This document shows, in pieces, positions 36,437-49,540 of a stretch of DNA of 64,000 nt. The position numbers and the translations under genes were made by a program. Origin of the DNA: Lantana camara (lineage: Eukaryota > Streptophyta > Magnoliopsida > Lamiales > Verbenaceae). The stretch covers positions 56,885,501 to 56,949,500 of the forward strand of contig CM074862.1 in the NCBI GenBank assembly GCA_037501455.1, read 5' to 3'. Each line of letters begins with the position of its first letter. Positions within the stretch are counted from its first letter, which is position 1. The notes beneath the pieces were generated by a model. It saw only the letters and a list, made by a program, of their open reading frames with translations, had not been told where the DNA came from and ran no database searches.

Positions 36437-36837
36437 GTGAGGAGTTATATATATGTAAAATGTTTTCAAAACTGTGGACACCTATAGCCTTTCATATTTG
36501 TTGGTTTTGAACTCCCATTTTGAAAACGTATATTTAGGCTTTATAAGCTAAGTTTTGTGAGCTTTGCTCGTATTATGAATATTTGCTTGTGGAAAACGGT
36601 TTACAAGTAAAACTTGAAGTTTTTGTATATGGGATAGATACCCAAAATGGTTTTGAGACTTCCGTTCGAATATTACGTATGTGTGAGTTGTGTAGCGAGG
36701 TTATGTATACCTTGCAAGGACGCTTGCTCGGTTGGATCTTTTGATAGAGCTCGGGCGGAGTAAGTGGTAAGACCGGGAACCAAGGGCCGATGGTTAAACC
36801 CTTACGAAGTACCCACTTTTGGACAAGTTTGCTAAGA

Positions 36838-36857
36838 CTCCGAGGAGGTTTCGGGGT
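36838..36857 (+). other. GGAGGT-loop hairpin in E LTR
   Basis: CTCCGA, loop GGAGGT, TTCGGGG (one wobble pair). Confidence 0.55.
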
Positions 36858-37670
36858 TAAGGTAAGCTTGGGGGAAGGTCGGTTTCATGGACCCACTTCT
36901 CCATGGTTCTTTTGCGATGTTCGGGGGCTGTACACTCTCGACATCAACGGTGTAAGGATGGATTGGTTTGATTTCTTTTGGTTTGGGATGTAAGGATGGA
37001 GTGCTCGTACTCGCCGAGCCGGTGCTTCGGTTCATGATTCGATTTTTCTAAAACTTGCATTGTTTTCCAAAAGAATTCGGATCATGAACATCTTTGATTT
37101 GAGCATCCATTGACCTCTTATATTTAAACTATATAACCTTCTTCTCACTGGTTCCGTTTGAACTGACCTCATTTGCCTTTCGTGTCCGCAGGTTGCGTTT
37201 TGGAGTCTTGATAGGTGGAGTCTTTCTTTGAGAGTTGTGTCGAGTTTAGCTGGTACTCGTTGTGTCTTTACATACTTCTTATTTATGTCGCTTATGTTTT
37301 TGGATTTATGGATTTAGAATGTATGATGTTATTATGCTAGTTTGGACCGTGTTGGTCACTAGGATGATTTTACATTCCGTATTTTGAGCATTACATGCTG
37401 GACCGTGACGGTCATCTACTTGTTCAATATATATTTCCCTTAGACCTTGTTGAACGAATTTATGAACTTGATATGTTATGATTTAAGCTTCCGCATACTT
37501 GTGATTGTTTACCCGCTTTGTGAGTTTAGTACCACCTAGCTAGGATGTCCGTTTGTCACTGCTTGCTTCGTTCTTGGCGGGTATATGGATAGCAATTCTA
37601 TATACAAGCAAGGACCGTAGCGCGGGATAGGCGTGGATGCCCTTGTAGGGGCGTTACACCCCTATTTGGT

Positions 37671-37682
37671 TGGTATCAGAGC
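37671..37682 (+). other. Element E primer-binding site
   Basis: TGGTATCAGAGC, 12 bases after the LTR end, a wider gap than in the other elements. Confidence 0.9.
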
Positions 37683-37905
37683 CGAAGGTTTAAAACCGGG
37701 CTCTTGAGTCGTCTCGAGTCATCTAGAGTGTACGGCATAGGGACAATGTGCTATCATGTTTAGTTATTTCGCTTTATATCTGACTACATGTTACTTATAT
37801 CTCGTTAATTCTTGCTTTTACTTTTTGTAATTACATTTCTTACTTGATATTACGTGACATGAGCATATAACTAACCAACATGCATACATGATTGAATTGC
37901 GTAGG

Positions 37906-38940
37906 ATGCCTCCACGTCGTCGTGACCGTTCTCCGGCTCGTGGAAATGAGCAAGATCCTCCAAGGAATAATCCGAATCCACCACCACCGCCGTCTTTACC
38001 TAACGCAGCGGATCTTATGGCTCTTATGACTCCGTTTGTGCAAGCCGTGAATACACAACAAGCCGCTCAACAAGCCGCGCAAGTACCTCCTCCGGCACCT
38101 CCTCCACCACCGGTTCCGGTTGAGAGTGTTTATGACCGGTTTAGTAGGCGCCGTCCACCTATATTTCCGGGTACTACGGATGATTTGAAAGCGGAGTATT
38201 GGATCACTACCATTGAGAGGATTTTCCGGGGTTGTCACTTGCACCGAGACGGAGAAGGCTTTGTGTGCTATCAATCTTCTTCGTGATGAGGCTTATAATT
38301 GGTGGCGTAGCACTATATCCTACCTTGGGGTTGGTGAAGATAATGTTACATGGGAGATGTTCGCTAGAGAGTTTCGGGCACATTACATCCCGAAGCAAGC
38401 AAGGAAGCGCTGTGAGAGGGAATTCATGAATTTGGAGCAAGGGAATATGTCCGTGACGGAGTACATTGCCGAGTTCAATCGATTGTCTCCGTATGCACCT
38501 CATATCACCGATGAGGAAGACCACAAGTGCGAGAGACTTGTGGAAGGACTTCGTGGGGAGATTTCAAGATCTTTGGCTCCGGTGCACATTGATAATTGGG
38601 CCGATGCTACCGGGTTAGCTTTAAAAGTTGAAGCGGAAGAACAAAGGCTTGGAACTAAGAAGGGTGTTATGGGTTTCGGTTCGGGATTTAAGAGAACAAC
38701 TCCACAATCATTCTCTAAGTCACCACAACCATCTTCTAGGGGCCGTTTTATGGGAAATAAGGGGAAAGGAAAGCAAACTCCGCAAGTGGTGAAGAGGCAT
38801 GATCCATGTGAGCATTGTGGGAGTACTACACATGTTGGGGAGAATTGTTGGAAGAAGCATGGTAAATGCTTCAATTGTGGCAGCACTAAGCACTTGGTGA
38901 GGAATTGTGATCAACCTAGATCTCATGGTTCGGGTAATGA
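37906..38940 (+). pseudogene. gag: Element E gag with two zinc knuckles, one frameshift
   Basis: Starts MPPRRRDRSPARG, followed by a Pro-rich and Gln/Ala-rich stretch and YWITTIERIF. Near 38230, in a run of four G, the frame shifts by one base; the next frame continues LLRDEAYNWW, FRAHYIPKQARKR and EFMNLEQGNMSVTEYI. Two zinc knuckles follow: CEHCGSTTHVGENC and CFNCGSTKHLVRNC (about 38810-38900), expected to bind the element's RNA. The start was chosen to match the gag starts of B and D. Apart from the single frameshift the protein looks sound. It is read into the protease without a stop. Confidence 0.85.
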
Positions 38941-41900
38941 GGCAAGGCCCGTGGCATATGCACGTGCTTATGCTTTGGATGGAGAGCAAGAGAATGGCGA
39001 GATCGACCCTACCGCCGTGGTGGAAGGTACACTCCACATACATGACATTCCCATACATGCATTATATGATTCGGGTGCATCTTATTCGTTTATTACTCCT
39101 TCTATGGCTACTATGTTAAATTTGCCTCTTGCGAGTGATTCTATGCTTTATATTGTGCGTTCTCCTTTGAGTGGTATGATTAGAATTGATTGCTTGTACC
39201 GTAATTATCCGGTGAGTATTGAGGGATGCGTTTATCCGGCGAATTTGATTGCTATTCCGATGAAGAAGTACGACGTGATACTCGGTATGGATTGGTTGTA
39301 TGCGCATCGGGCGAAGATGGACTGTTTTGGGAAGAAGGTTGAGTTGGGTACCGGTGTGATTACGGGTTCGAGTGTTGGTGGGAGTCCGTTTATTTGTTTG
39401 ATGGAAGCTAAGAAGCTCATTCGTGATGGAGCTACCGGGTATGTGGCGTATGTGTTGAACCGGCCTAAAGATCAAGTTAAGCTTGAAGAAACTAATGTGG
39501 CGAATGAGTTCCCCGATGTCTTTTCGGAATGTTTGGGGACTTTGCCACCGGAAAGAGAGGTCTAATTTGTTATTGATCTATTCCAAGAGGCCGAGCCGTT
39601 CTCGAAGACGCCATATAGGATGGCTCCCGCCGAACTCAAGGAACTTAAAACTCAACTAGACGAGTTATTGGCGTGTGGGTTTATACGGCCGAGTACTTCG
39701 CCTTGGGGTGCTCCGGTGTTGTTCGTGAAGAAGAAAGATGGGACACTCCGTATGTGCATAGACTATCGGGAGATGAATAGGATGACGGTGAAGAATAAGT
39801 ATCCCCTCCCGCACGTCGAAGAGTTGTTCGATTTGTTGCAAGGTTCGAAGGTATATTCGAAGCTCGATCTCCGACAAGGTTACTATCAGTTAAAGATTAA
39901 GGAGTCGGATATACCGAAGACGGGCTTTAACACGAGATATGGACACTATGAGTTTGTTGTGATGCCCTTTGGACTAACGAACGCACCCGCAGCTTTTATG
40001 GATTTAATGCACCGTGTTTTTAAGGAGTTCTTAGACAAGTTCATTGTTATTTTCATTGATGACATCTTAGTTTTCTCTAAGTCGGTTGAGGAACACGCTC
40101 TACATCTTCGTTTTGTACTTGAGAAGCTACGTGAACACAAGTTGTATGCTAAGTTTAGCAAATGTGATTTTTGGATTGATCGGGTGTCATTCTTGGGACA
40201 CATTATTTCCGGTGAAGGGATTTCAGTGGATCCTTCTAAGATAGAAACAGTTTCTCTTTGGGAACAACCGAAGAATGTGTCGGAAGTAAGGAGTTTTCTT
40301 GGCTTAGCAAGTTATTACCGCCGATTCGTCAAGGATTTTTCTAGGATTGCCGCACCTCTCACACGATTAACTAAGAAGGAAACAAAGTTTGTGTGGGATG
40401 CAGCTTGTGAAGAGAGCTTCCGTGTGCTTAAGGAGAAATTGACAACGGCTCCGGTGTTAACTCTACCGGAAGGTTCGGATGGGTTTTCAGTTTACACCGA
40501 CGCATCCAAGGAAGGATTGGGGTGTGTGCTTATGCAAAAGGGCCGGGTGATTGCTTATGCTTCGAGGAAATTAAAGGAGCACGAGCAGAATTACCCAACA
40601 CATGATCTTGAGTTGGCCGCGGTGATATTTGCCTTAGCGAAATGGCGACACTACCTCTATGGAATTAAGTTTGAGGTGTTTACCGATCACAAGAGTCTCC
40701 GTTACTTGTTCACACAGAAGGAATTAAACATGAGACAACGACGGTGGATGGAATTCTTGGAAGACTACGATTGTGTCATACAATATCATCCGGGGAAGGC
40801 GAATGTAGTTGGGGATGCATTGAGTCGGAAAGCGAAGATTGCTAATCTTGAGGTTGATTTCGGTAAGGGTGAAACCGAGATCCTTGTTTCGCAATCAAGG
40901 TTGGCTAACATCACTATAAGGCCGGATTTGAGGCAAAGGATCCTAGATGCTCAATCAAGGAATGAGTGGATTCAAAGACAAGTGATTCGAGCAAAGGGTA
41001 ATCCGAGGTCTAAGTTTGGATTTGATGATTTGGGGATCTTTAGGTACAAAGGCCGAATATGTATACCGGATGGATTGCAAAGGTTAGTGCTTGAAGAAGC
41101 ACATAGGACCATCTATACGATGCATCCAGGTGGCAACAAGATGTACCGGGATCTTAAGAAGTACTTTTGGTGGCATGGAATGAAACACGATGTGGCTAAT
41201 TTCGTTAAGAGATGTCGAGTTTGTCAACAAGTTAAGGCCGAACATCAATTATCGGCGGGAAAGTTACAACTGATACCGATTCCCGAGTGGAAATGGGAAC
41301 AAGTCACCATGGATTTCGTGACCGGGCTTCCAAGGGTTCGAAAGGGGTTTGATGGAATTTGGGTTGTTGTAGATCGCCTCACCAAATCTGCACACTTTCT
41401 ACCGATTCGATCAACCGATAAAGTGGAGAAATTAGCGGAGTTGTATCACCAAGAAATTGTGAGATTGCATGGGATACCCGCTAGTATCATTTCGGATAGA
41501 GATCCTCGTTTCACTTCTAAGTTGTGGAAGGTTCTTAACAGATTGTGGGGTACGAAGTTGAGTTTTAGTACCAAATTTCATCCGCAAACCGATGGACAAT
41601 CCGAACGGGTGATTAAGTTTCTTGAGGATTTATTAAGGGCTTGTATACTGGACTTTTCGAATGAGTGGGATAAGGAATTGACTTTGATCGAATTCGCCTA
41701 CAATAATAGTTACCAATCTTCGATCAAGATGGCACCGTACGAAGCTTTGTATGGCCGTAAGTGTAGGTCTCCTCTTTATTGGGATCTTGAGGAATGGAGA
41801 TGGACAGAGGAAAACGGTTTGGAAAGAGGAACCAAGCCCGATTTGATTAAGGGAGCAATTGAGAAAGTGGAAAAGATTAAGCAACACATGAAAGCGGCAC

Positions 41901-42481
41901 AAGACTGGCAAAAGAGCTATGCCGATGAGAGAAGGAAAGACGTGGAATTCGAAGTGGGTGATCGGGTTTTCTTGAAGGCAACACCGAGAAAGGGTTTCTC
42001 ACGAATTGGAAAGGGTGGTAAGTTGAATCCGAGGTTCATTGGTCCGTTTGAGATTGTGGAACGTATTGGGGAAGTTGCCTATCGCTTGGATTTACCTCTG
42101 AATCTCACGGGAATTCATAACGTGTTTCATGTGTCACAATTGAGGAAGCATTTTCGGGATGAGATGGAAACTATGCCGATTGAAGAGGTACAGTTGCATC
42201 CGGACTTGACATTTAAACAACAACCGGTAAAAATCTTGGATAGGAAGGTTCAAGAATTGAGAAATCGACAAATTCCATTGATTAAGGTACTTTGGAAAGA
42301 TCTTAAGTCCGAAGAAGCAACTTGGGAGACGGAAGAGAAGAGGCGGAGATATCATTCTGAGTTGCTTTTCGATGGTAAATCTAGGGACCAGATTTCTTTA
42401 AGGAGGGGACGGTGTGACGCCCCGTTTCTCGATCAAGGTATGCTTTGGTACGAGAGTGAACGATTTACTTTTCTTGCATGA
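38941..42481 (+). pseudogene. pol: Element E pol: protease, RT, RNase H, integrase, chromodomain-like tail; one stop
   Basis: Protease has the classic YDSGASYSF (about 39065). A single in-frame TAA at 39563-39565 lies just before the RT. RT keeps [20 protein letters not shown] and FIDDILVFS (40052-40080). RNase H has VYTDASKEG and VVGDALSRK (Ala to Gly). Integrase has HPGG ... CRVCQ for the zinc finger and the catalytic D, D and E in MDFVTG, SDRDPRF and DGQSERV. The tail [18 protein letters not shown] marks a Tekay-type chromodomain, thought to steer insertion to heterochromatin. The frame has no stop before the LTR and runs 69 nt into it, ending at 42481. Otherwise colinear with complete relatives. 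Confidence 0.92.
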
Positions 42482-45481
42482 ATTATGTGAATAATATGCC
42501 TTAATTGACCGTTATGCTTGAACTTATGTGGAATATATGACATGTATGAAATACGTGACTATTTGATATGGTAATTATGTGCTCGTATTGCTTCCATTTG
42601 GCTTCGATGGCATGCTTCGTGTTTAATCAAAACAATGTGCTTATTTGGACATTAAAGCATAATTTAGGGACCAAAAGGTAAATTTATTTTCTAAGCCTGA
42701 AACTGGATAGAACTTGTTGTAATTGAGTAGATAATTCGATTACGAGTTCGTGGGTTTTTGAATGGCTCGATTTGGAGTTCGGACGAAGAAGTTATGGCCA
42801 TTCTACGAAAAGTCAACCTTTTTATAAGACTTATAACCCAATTCCGAATTTAGCCCAATTTGAGACCCAATTTCACTCCTAACCCGCTCCAATTGACCCA
42901 GTTCGCGACCCAAATAGCCGACCCAAATAACTAAATCAGATTTTAACACCCAACATCCCATTTCACGTTATTTGAAAGATTCAAACCCTTCTCTCCCTCA
43001 CTTTTCTCTCCAACCCATTCATCTTCTCTCAAGAACACCTTCAACCATTTTCAAGAGACAAGATTGGAGATTGAAGCTAGAGATCCAAGACTCAAGACCA
43101 AGCTATTCTCTTTGATTCTCAGCTCCTAAGGTAAGGTTTTGTGTAAATGCTTGGGTTATGCTGTGAGCTTGAAGTTCTTGGTAGAAGCATGCACTAGGGT
43201 TGAATTTTATGAGTTTAATCCATGTTTTCTTGATGAATTCGTGTTCTAAGTATGCTATTTGGACCCTAGAAACATGTTTAGGTTGGATTCCATCTATTCT
43301 CTTGATTTCACCATTTTTGAGTTTTTGAAGATTTGAAGAAATTCTTGCATGTCTAGGATTTATTTGATTTCTTGCAATCTTGGTGTTGTAGAATGATTAT
43401 GCTTGAGTTGTTATGAGGTTTGGAATCAATTTTAGTTGAATTCATGCTAGGATTAGAGATTCACCATTGAAGAGCATGCTTGAACTATGAAGCTTTTATG
43501 CATATATGTAATTCTTGCTTAAATGATTCCATTCTTGGATTTTATGCTTATATTATGTTCTTATATAATGTATAAATGTTTTATGATGCTTAATTGAGGT
43601 TTTGGAATCTTAATTTCATGTTTTGGGGTGTTTAGAACTCATTCCCGTCGAATTCGTAGTGGCTGTCACGTTTTTTTAAGTTATGGGCAGAATCCACTAG
43701 GGTGGATTTTTGCTGTGTAAAAAATCGATGGGGGTGGATTTGAGGCAGTAGCTTCTGGACAATCCGCGAGGGTGGATTTTTTGTGAAGGAAAATCCATGG
43801 GGGTGGATTTTCCCCAGCCTTGTTTTCTTGACTCGTTTCGCTTGTTTTGACTCTTGTATGTCCTTTTCTTGTTTCTATAATACCTTTAATGAGTTGTGGC
43901 CTTATTATATGTGGTAGAACTTCTTGCATATCACTTGTTATGAACTTGTTGCCTTGATCAAGTTTAAGTTGTCACATTTTGCTAAGTTATACATTTACTT
44001 GAACTTGTATGACTTCCTACGTTATGTGTGACCTTGACATGCTATACATGCTCATGATTAATCCTCACATTTCATTAAGTGCATGATATGACTCCATAAG
44101 CATACATAACTCTCATAAGTGACTTGTTACTTAAGCCGTGCGTCGTTTACTTAGTTTGGGCCGAGTCTCACCTTTGTTAGTACGTTTGTCTTGTTAGGTG
44201 GTGCGTCTCCGGCCGAGTAGTTCGTTGCTCGCGGTCGACCTTCGAGTTCTTCGTAAAGGTGAGGAGTTATATATATGTAAAATATTTTCAAAACTGTGGA
44301 CACCTATAGCGTTTCATATTTGTTGGTTTTGAACTCCCATTTTGAAAACGTATATTTAGGCTTTATAAGCCAAGTTTTGTGAGCTTTGCTCGTATTATGA
44401 ATATTTGCTTGTGGAAAACGGTTTACAAGTAAAACCTGAAGTTTTGGTATATGGGATAGATACCCAAAATGGTTTCGAGACTTCCGTTCGAATATTACGT
44501 ATGTGTGAGTTGTGTAGCGAGGTTATGTATACCTTGCAAGGACGCTTGCTCGGTTGGATCTTTTGATAGCGCTCGGGCGGAGTAAGTGGTAAGACCGGGA
44601 ACGCAAGGGCGGACGGTTAAACCCTTACGAAGTACCCACTTTTGGACAAGTTTGCTAAGACTCCGAGGAGGTTTCGGGGTTAAGGTAAGCTTGGGGGAAG
44701 GTCGGTTTCATGAACCCACTTCTCCATGGTTCTTTTGCGATGTTCGGGGGCTGTACACTCTCGACATCAACGGTGTAAGGATGGATTGGTTTGATTTCTT
44801 TTGGTTTGGGAAGTAAGGATGGAGTGCTCGTACTCACCGAGCCGGTGCCTCGGTTCATGATTCGATTTTTCTAAAACTTGCATTGTTTTCCAAAAGAATT
44901 CGGATCATGAACATCTTTGATTTGAGCATGCATTGACCTCTTATTTTTAAACTATATAACCTTCTTCTCACTGGTTCCGTTTGAACTGACCTCCTTTACC
45001 TTTCGTGTCCACAGGTCGCGTTTTGGAGTCTTGCTAGGCGGAGTCTTGCTTTGAGAGTTGTGTCGAGTTTAGCTTGTACTCGTTGTGTCTTTACATACTT
45101 CTTATTTATGTCGCTTATGTTTTTGGATTTATGGATTTAGAATGTATGATGTTATTATGCTAGTTTGGACCGTGTTGGTCACTAGGATGATTTTACATTC
45201 CGTATTTTAAGCATTACGTGCTGGACCGTGACGATCATCTACTTGTTCAATATATATTTCTCTTAGAACTTGTTGAATGAATTTATGCACTTGATATGTT
45301 ATGATTTAAGCTTCCGCATACTTGTGATTGTTTACCCGCTTTGTGAGTTTAGTACCGCCTAGCTAGGATGTCCGTTTGTCACCGCTTGCTTCGTTCTTGG
45401 CGGGTATATGGATAGCAATTCTATATACAAGCAAGGACCGTAGCGCGGGATAGGCGTGGATGCCCTTGTAGGGGCGTTACA
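42413..45481 (+). repeat. Element E 3' LTR (3069 bp)
   Basis: Preceded by the purine-rich TTTAAGGAGGGGACGG. Carries the same modules as the 5' LTR (boxes 43691-43809, exon 44198-44258). By eye about 55 differences from the 5' LTR. Confidence 0.93.
43691..43809 (+). repeat. Paired palindromic boxes in E 3' LTR
   Basis: Boxes start at 43691, 43723, 43761 and 43792, spacings 32, 38 and 31. Box 2 has one arm changed (AATCGA), the others match the 5' LTR. Confidence 0.85.
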
Positions 45482-45486
45482 ATTAA

Positions 45487-47232
45487 TGACATATTGACAC
45501 ATAACTCGGAAAATATTCGACGAAAACTCACCAAACTTCATAACACACAATATAACACATTATATGGCATTTTAATGAAACGTACGTGCCAAAAACGAGC
45601 CAAGGAAGCCATGCATTATACGTTTGAAAATCAAAATTCCATGCATAATGTGGGAGGGTCGCATTTCCTTCATGAAATGGTAGCTGCCGCTACCCTATTT
45701 TTGAACCAAATTTCATGAATTTATGTAATGTACGTGAGCAACAAGATTTAGGGTCGTGGGCGCGACCCAAATACACATGGTTCAAGTCGCGACCGCGACC
45801 TGAGAGAGCAATGCAACCAACAATGAGAGGGAGCTGCGGCCGCTACCAAGTTTACTCTTCGTTCGGTCGCGGCCGTAACCCTGGTCGTTCCAGCAGAAAA
45901 CGCAACAAAGAACAGAGTAAGATAAGATTCATGCCAACCTTAACCAACATGATCAGAGATGAAATGGTAACATATATGCAATAAAACAACCTTAAATAAC
46001 TCACAATCATGCCACCAAAGTCATCAAACGTGAGGGAGAGAAGGATGAGTTCAATTCATGAAATTTTCTTCCAAACTCATTAATGGTATCTCATTAAACA
46101 CTCAACCACCATCAAATACATAATCATAGATGAAAGGAGGAAGTTCAAACAATCATATTCATGCTTTAAATGATCCATTAAATAATGCATGAGATCAAAG
46201 TATAGCTTTAAAACCTAACTATTCATGTATATCTTCAAAACTCCATGAATATGAGCTTAAAATTAGGGATGATTAGCTTAAAATGAACCTTAATGAATGT
46301 GTATCACAACCCTAAACTCAGCTTGTGAATTGGTGGAAGGTTGGAAGAGATTTGAGCTTGAAATCTCCAAGTAGGCCATGGTGACGGGATGAACTGGAGA
46401 GCAGGGGCTTGTAGCTGATTTTTTCTCTTGTGTGTGAGGGCTGGTTCGGTTGAGGGAGATAAGGATCAGATAGTGGGCTTAACTGGGGTTCCAATGCCTC
46501 CAACGATGGTCGCATTTTTAGTAAAGGGTGGCAGATTTGCATTCGTTTCGGTTTTCGGTTGAATTTCGGGGGTTCAAATGGTCTTAGAAAAATGTTAGGC
46601 TAGGTTCATTGAACCCGAAATTTCATTACGAGTTCAACGAAGTTGACAGAACTCAATTTTGAGTTCCTGAGCTCAAGATATCACATACGGAACCAAGGAT
46701 GCGCTAAGTGCTCGTTAGCCCCGATTTGGTTCCAAACATACCAAATAAATTTAAAACGAAATCTAACGAATCCCAAAACGTAAAACGAGCATATATTCTT
46801 GTTAATGACACACATAACTCCAACATAATAAATTTCCACGAAATTTCGAATTATATTCTTATAGGAACGACACGCAAACAAATCACACATGTGCAAGTAG
46901 TTCCGAAATGCATGTAAATTCAAATTCAATTAATTCTCTTATTCAATAAATAATAAAAGTAAATCAAATAATTACGTAGTTATAATAATTTCAACGCGCA
47001 ATTGTGTATAATAATTTAAACGTGCAATTAGGAAAGACATAAGTTATTAAGGCACAAGTGGTTAAAGTAATCTTATACATTCCAATTCAAATATTGCATA
47101 TATTTAAATTAATCACATATTTAACAATTAAGTAATGAAATCTAAATAAAGGAAACCTTTATAGCCAATTAATTCACGTAAATAGTTAATCACATACGTC
47201 ATATTAGAATACAGAAAAGTTGGGGTGTTACC
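45487..47232 (-). repeat. A' 5' LTR, 5' part
   Basis: The continuation of 32633-34590 beyond E and its ATTAA duplication. On the minus strand the LTR begins GTAACACCCCAAC at about 47232. Includes paired boxes at 45751-45880. Small frames here (46681-46929, 46708-46917) overlap on opposite strands and have no recognisable product. Confidence 0.75.
45751..45880 (-). repeat. Paired palindromic boxes in A' LTR (2 pairs)
   Basis: Plus-strand boxes: GGGTCGTGGGCGCGACCC (core at 45757), AGTCGCGACCGCGACC (core 45790), AGCTGCGGCCGCTACC (core 45837) and GGTCGCGGCCGTAACC (core 45870). Core spacings are 33, 47 and 33. The ideal box would have arms GGTCG and CGACC around CGGCCG; individual boxes are worn. 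Confidence 0.75.
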
Positions 47233-47350
47233 TTGGGGGCCTGTTTGTAATTTTCTCTTTTTAGGGGGTTTTCGGTCGTTTCTTGTTTGGGCGAGATTTC
47301 GACCTTTTGGACCCCTTTAACGCGCTCGGGACAGCGAAACGAGTCTGTAG
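47233..47350. other. Unassigned 118 bp between A' and G
   Basis: Lies between the start of the A' LTR and the end of the G LTR. No LTR end, frame or repeat is recognised; it may be older flanking DNA or another worn repeat. Confidence 0.4.
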
Positions 47351-48524
47351 TGTAGCACCCCGCACGTGCGGCACCACATCCCCCGCACTATGGCTCAACA
47401 CAAGTAACGAAATGGAAAGTCCGTACCTGTATCCAACCATGGCGAACGGGAGACAAACAAAATCCCTTCCTAAGCTAGGCGGAACTTAGACCCTGCACAT
47501 ACTAGCCAATCAACAAAATATAATGCATCGAAAAACTAAAATTCAAACACACAAACCATAAGCAGACTTGGGCTCTTCAGGCCTCTTTTAAACTCATAAT
47601 CAAAGCCAACAAAAGCAATTCAATAGCACTTAAACAAGATTCAACTCCAATAATCTTACAAGGTTACTTCATTCACAATTAAATACATAAGATGAATGCA
47701 GAGACACTTCTAGCTTAACTTGACCGACTCAAACTAATCAAAGCTCCGCCTAGCTCGAAACTCCAAAGCCAAACCTGCACACTAAAGTGTTGGGGAGGGA
47801 AAGGGTTAGTCTCTGGAAGACTGAGTGAGCAGGAAGGATATACATATATAAAACATGCACATGCAAGTCATAAATCCCGAGCAAGGTTTTATTTAGAATT
47901 AGTTCCCAAAAAGGGCAAGAGAATGACCAAGCAATACTCGGATTTTACGACTAATCATATTAATTCATTACGTTCATAAATCATATATAAACATAAGGCT
48001 CGGCCAGTGAGCGTGCATCATCTCCAACCAAACTCCGACCGTGTACGACAAATATCAATAATATTTTAAGTAGGTGATCATGCAATACATCATAATACAC
48101 ACAAATCATATATCATATCCTAAACATATTCGTTTGGGCAATCCGTATCCCGGCCTTCCCGCACGGTGCCTATCAATCATAAACATAATCATAGTCATAA
48201 TCATAAAATAAGTTCCAACCTTCTTCCTCCGGGTGGTGGACGGGTTAGCAAGACCCGACCACCTCATACATAGGCCAATGGGGTTTCATGACTCCCCCAC
48301 GGGCACTCAGCTCCCATTCCCCGCTAAACCTCCTAGCGAGGGCCGGTATCACCGTAAATATGGTGGGACTAGTACAAGGGATCACCGTCGGCCCTTGCCT
48401 CCCCGGATAGCCACTTGCACTATGTCCCTGGGCCCATGCAATCATAACATACATAATTAATCTCGCCAAAACATTTGCCTCATACATAGGATACATAATA
48501 TAAGAAAACATACCTTACCGTGCA
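47351..48524 (-). repeat. G: 3' part of a gypsy LTR, minus strand, cut by H
   Basis: Minus strand ends GGGGTGCTACA at 47351, followed by no primer-binding site, so this is either a 3' LTR or a solo LTR. Shares with A' and D the CCTTCTTCCTCCGGGT block and the hairpin module (48322-48338, minus CGCTA, GGAGGT, TTAGCG). H inserted next to a donor-like GTAAG|GTATG near 48510-48522; the rest of G is beyond the window. Confidence 0.7.
48322..48338 (-). other. GGAGGT-loop hairpin in G LTR
   Basis: Minus strand CGCTA, loop GGAGGT, TTAGCG. Confidence 0.6.
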
Positions 48525-49448
48525 TGTAACGGCCCGAATTTTATTTATTAATATCTTATGTTTAAAATAATTTTATAAATTATTTTTTATAAAACTTTCA
48601 TGAAATTTTATGAATTTATATCAAACTGAGGATTTCTTTCATGACTTGAAAATATTCATTTCGTAAAATATTCACCGAGTATGGTTTAATTACGAAATTG
48701 CCCCTATTTGATTTTCTTCCTAACCTTTAGGGACCAAATTGCATAACATTTTCAAGGACTAAATTGATCATATTTCAAAATTATGCATACTTAATTGCAT
48801 GACTTGAATAGTTGAGGGGTTAAATGGCAATTTGATTATTTCACAAAAATCAAGGATGGTGATTCACGTACAAAGCTTCCTCAAGCTTCTTCATTCATTT
48901 TATCCCAAAAATCACCAACATATTTGCTCCTTGCTACTCTCGGTTCATACAAGAAGGAAAAAGGGAAGAGAATTTCATACTTTTCATCAAGAATTTCCTA
49001 GAATATTGCAAGAATTGGAGTTGATCATCATCTTCATTCATTTTCTTCATCTCTTTTCCATTCCAAGGTCGGTTGTGCATGAATTGATGATCTTGAGCAT
49101 ATTTGATTGAGCTAGGGTTTAGGAATTATATGCTAGATGAGTTAGTTGCAGTTGGAAGCATGATTATGTGATCATATCATGAATTATGGCATGATTTGTG
49201 CATGAATTTAATGGAGAATCAAGCTTGAATGATTAATATGAACTTGAGCTAGAAACCTTGGAAATCTTGATAATATTTCATGCTTTGATAATATGAACTT
49301 AAGTGTTATGATATCATTTCTTGAGCACATATGCATCATATTACCAGAAAATCCTAAGTTTGTTGATTGAAAATGGAATTTTGTTGCTTTGTTGCTCATT
49401 GCCGAGAGCCTCCCCTGTTTTGCTCTGTTTCTGTAAGTTGTAGAAACA

Positions 49449-49540
49449 GGGAACGGCCGTTCCCAACCTCAAGGCATTGAGGGAACGGGCGTTCCCCTCT
49501 TTTAAACAAAAACAAGGCGGCCGAGCATGGGAACAGCCAT
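49449..49540 (+). repeat. Paired palindromic boxes in H, left half
   Basis: GGGAACGGCCGTTCCC (49449), GGGAACGGGCGTTCCC (49481; spacing 32), and the left part of a third, GGGAACAGCCAT (49529), cut by D. Confidence 0.85.

Larger units (their letters stand above)
34591..37658 (+). repeat. Element E 5' LTR
   Basis: Starts TGTGACGCCCC and ends GGCGTTACA. Possible TATA box TATAAG at 35001-35006, candidate donor CTAAG|GTAAG at 35308, palindromes 35869-35987, candidate exon 36376-36436, hairpin 36838-36857, candidate acceptor GTGTCCGCAG ending at 37191. Confidence 0.93.
34591..45481 (+). mobile_element. Element E: near-complete Tekay-like chromovirus
   Basis: LTRs 34591-37658 (3068 bp) and 42413-45481 (3069 bp), by eye roughly 98% identical, flank a 4754-bp internal region with gag and pol. 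Perfect duplication ATTAA at 34586-34590 and 45482-45486. It inserted into the LTR of A'. Only one frameshift in gag and one in-frame stop in pol were found, so it is the most recently active coding element here. Confidence 0.93.
30242..47232 (-). mobile_element. Element A': minus-strand relative of A, split by E
   Basis: Reading the minus strand: 5' LTR (47232 to 45487 and 34590 to 32633, 3704 bp once E is excluded), primer-binding site at 32624-32613, internal region down to 30242 where it is cut by the end of B. The internal region matches A in its start (ACGGCTTAGGAACTAC), its helix-like frame and its internal polypurine tract. The 3' half and 3' LTR are missing. The LTR start has one mutated base (GTAACACCCC preceded by G instead of T). 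Confidence 0.75.

Noticed and set aside
38500..38886. Minus-strand frames of 100-130 codons opposite E gag (also 38207-38524, 38720-39058, 39116-39475)
   Set aside because: They are antisense shadows of a conserved gag-pol frame with no motif of their own.
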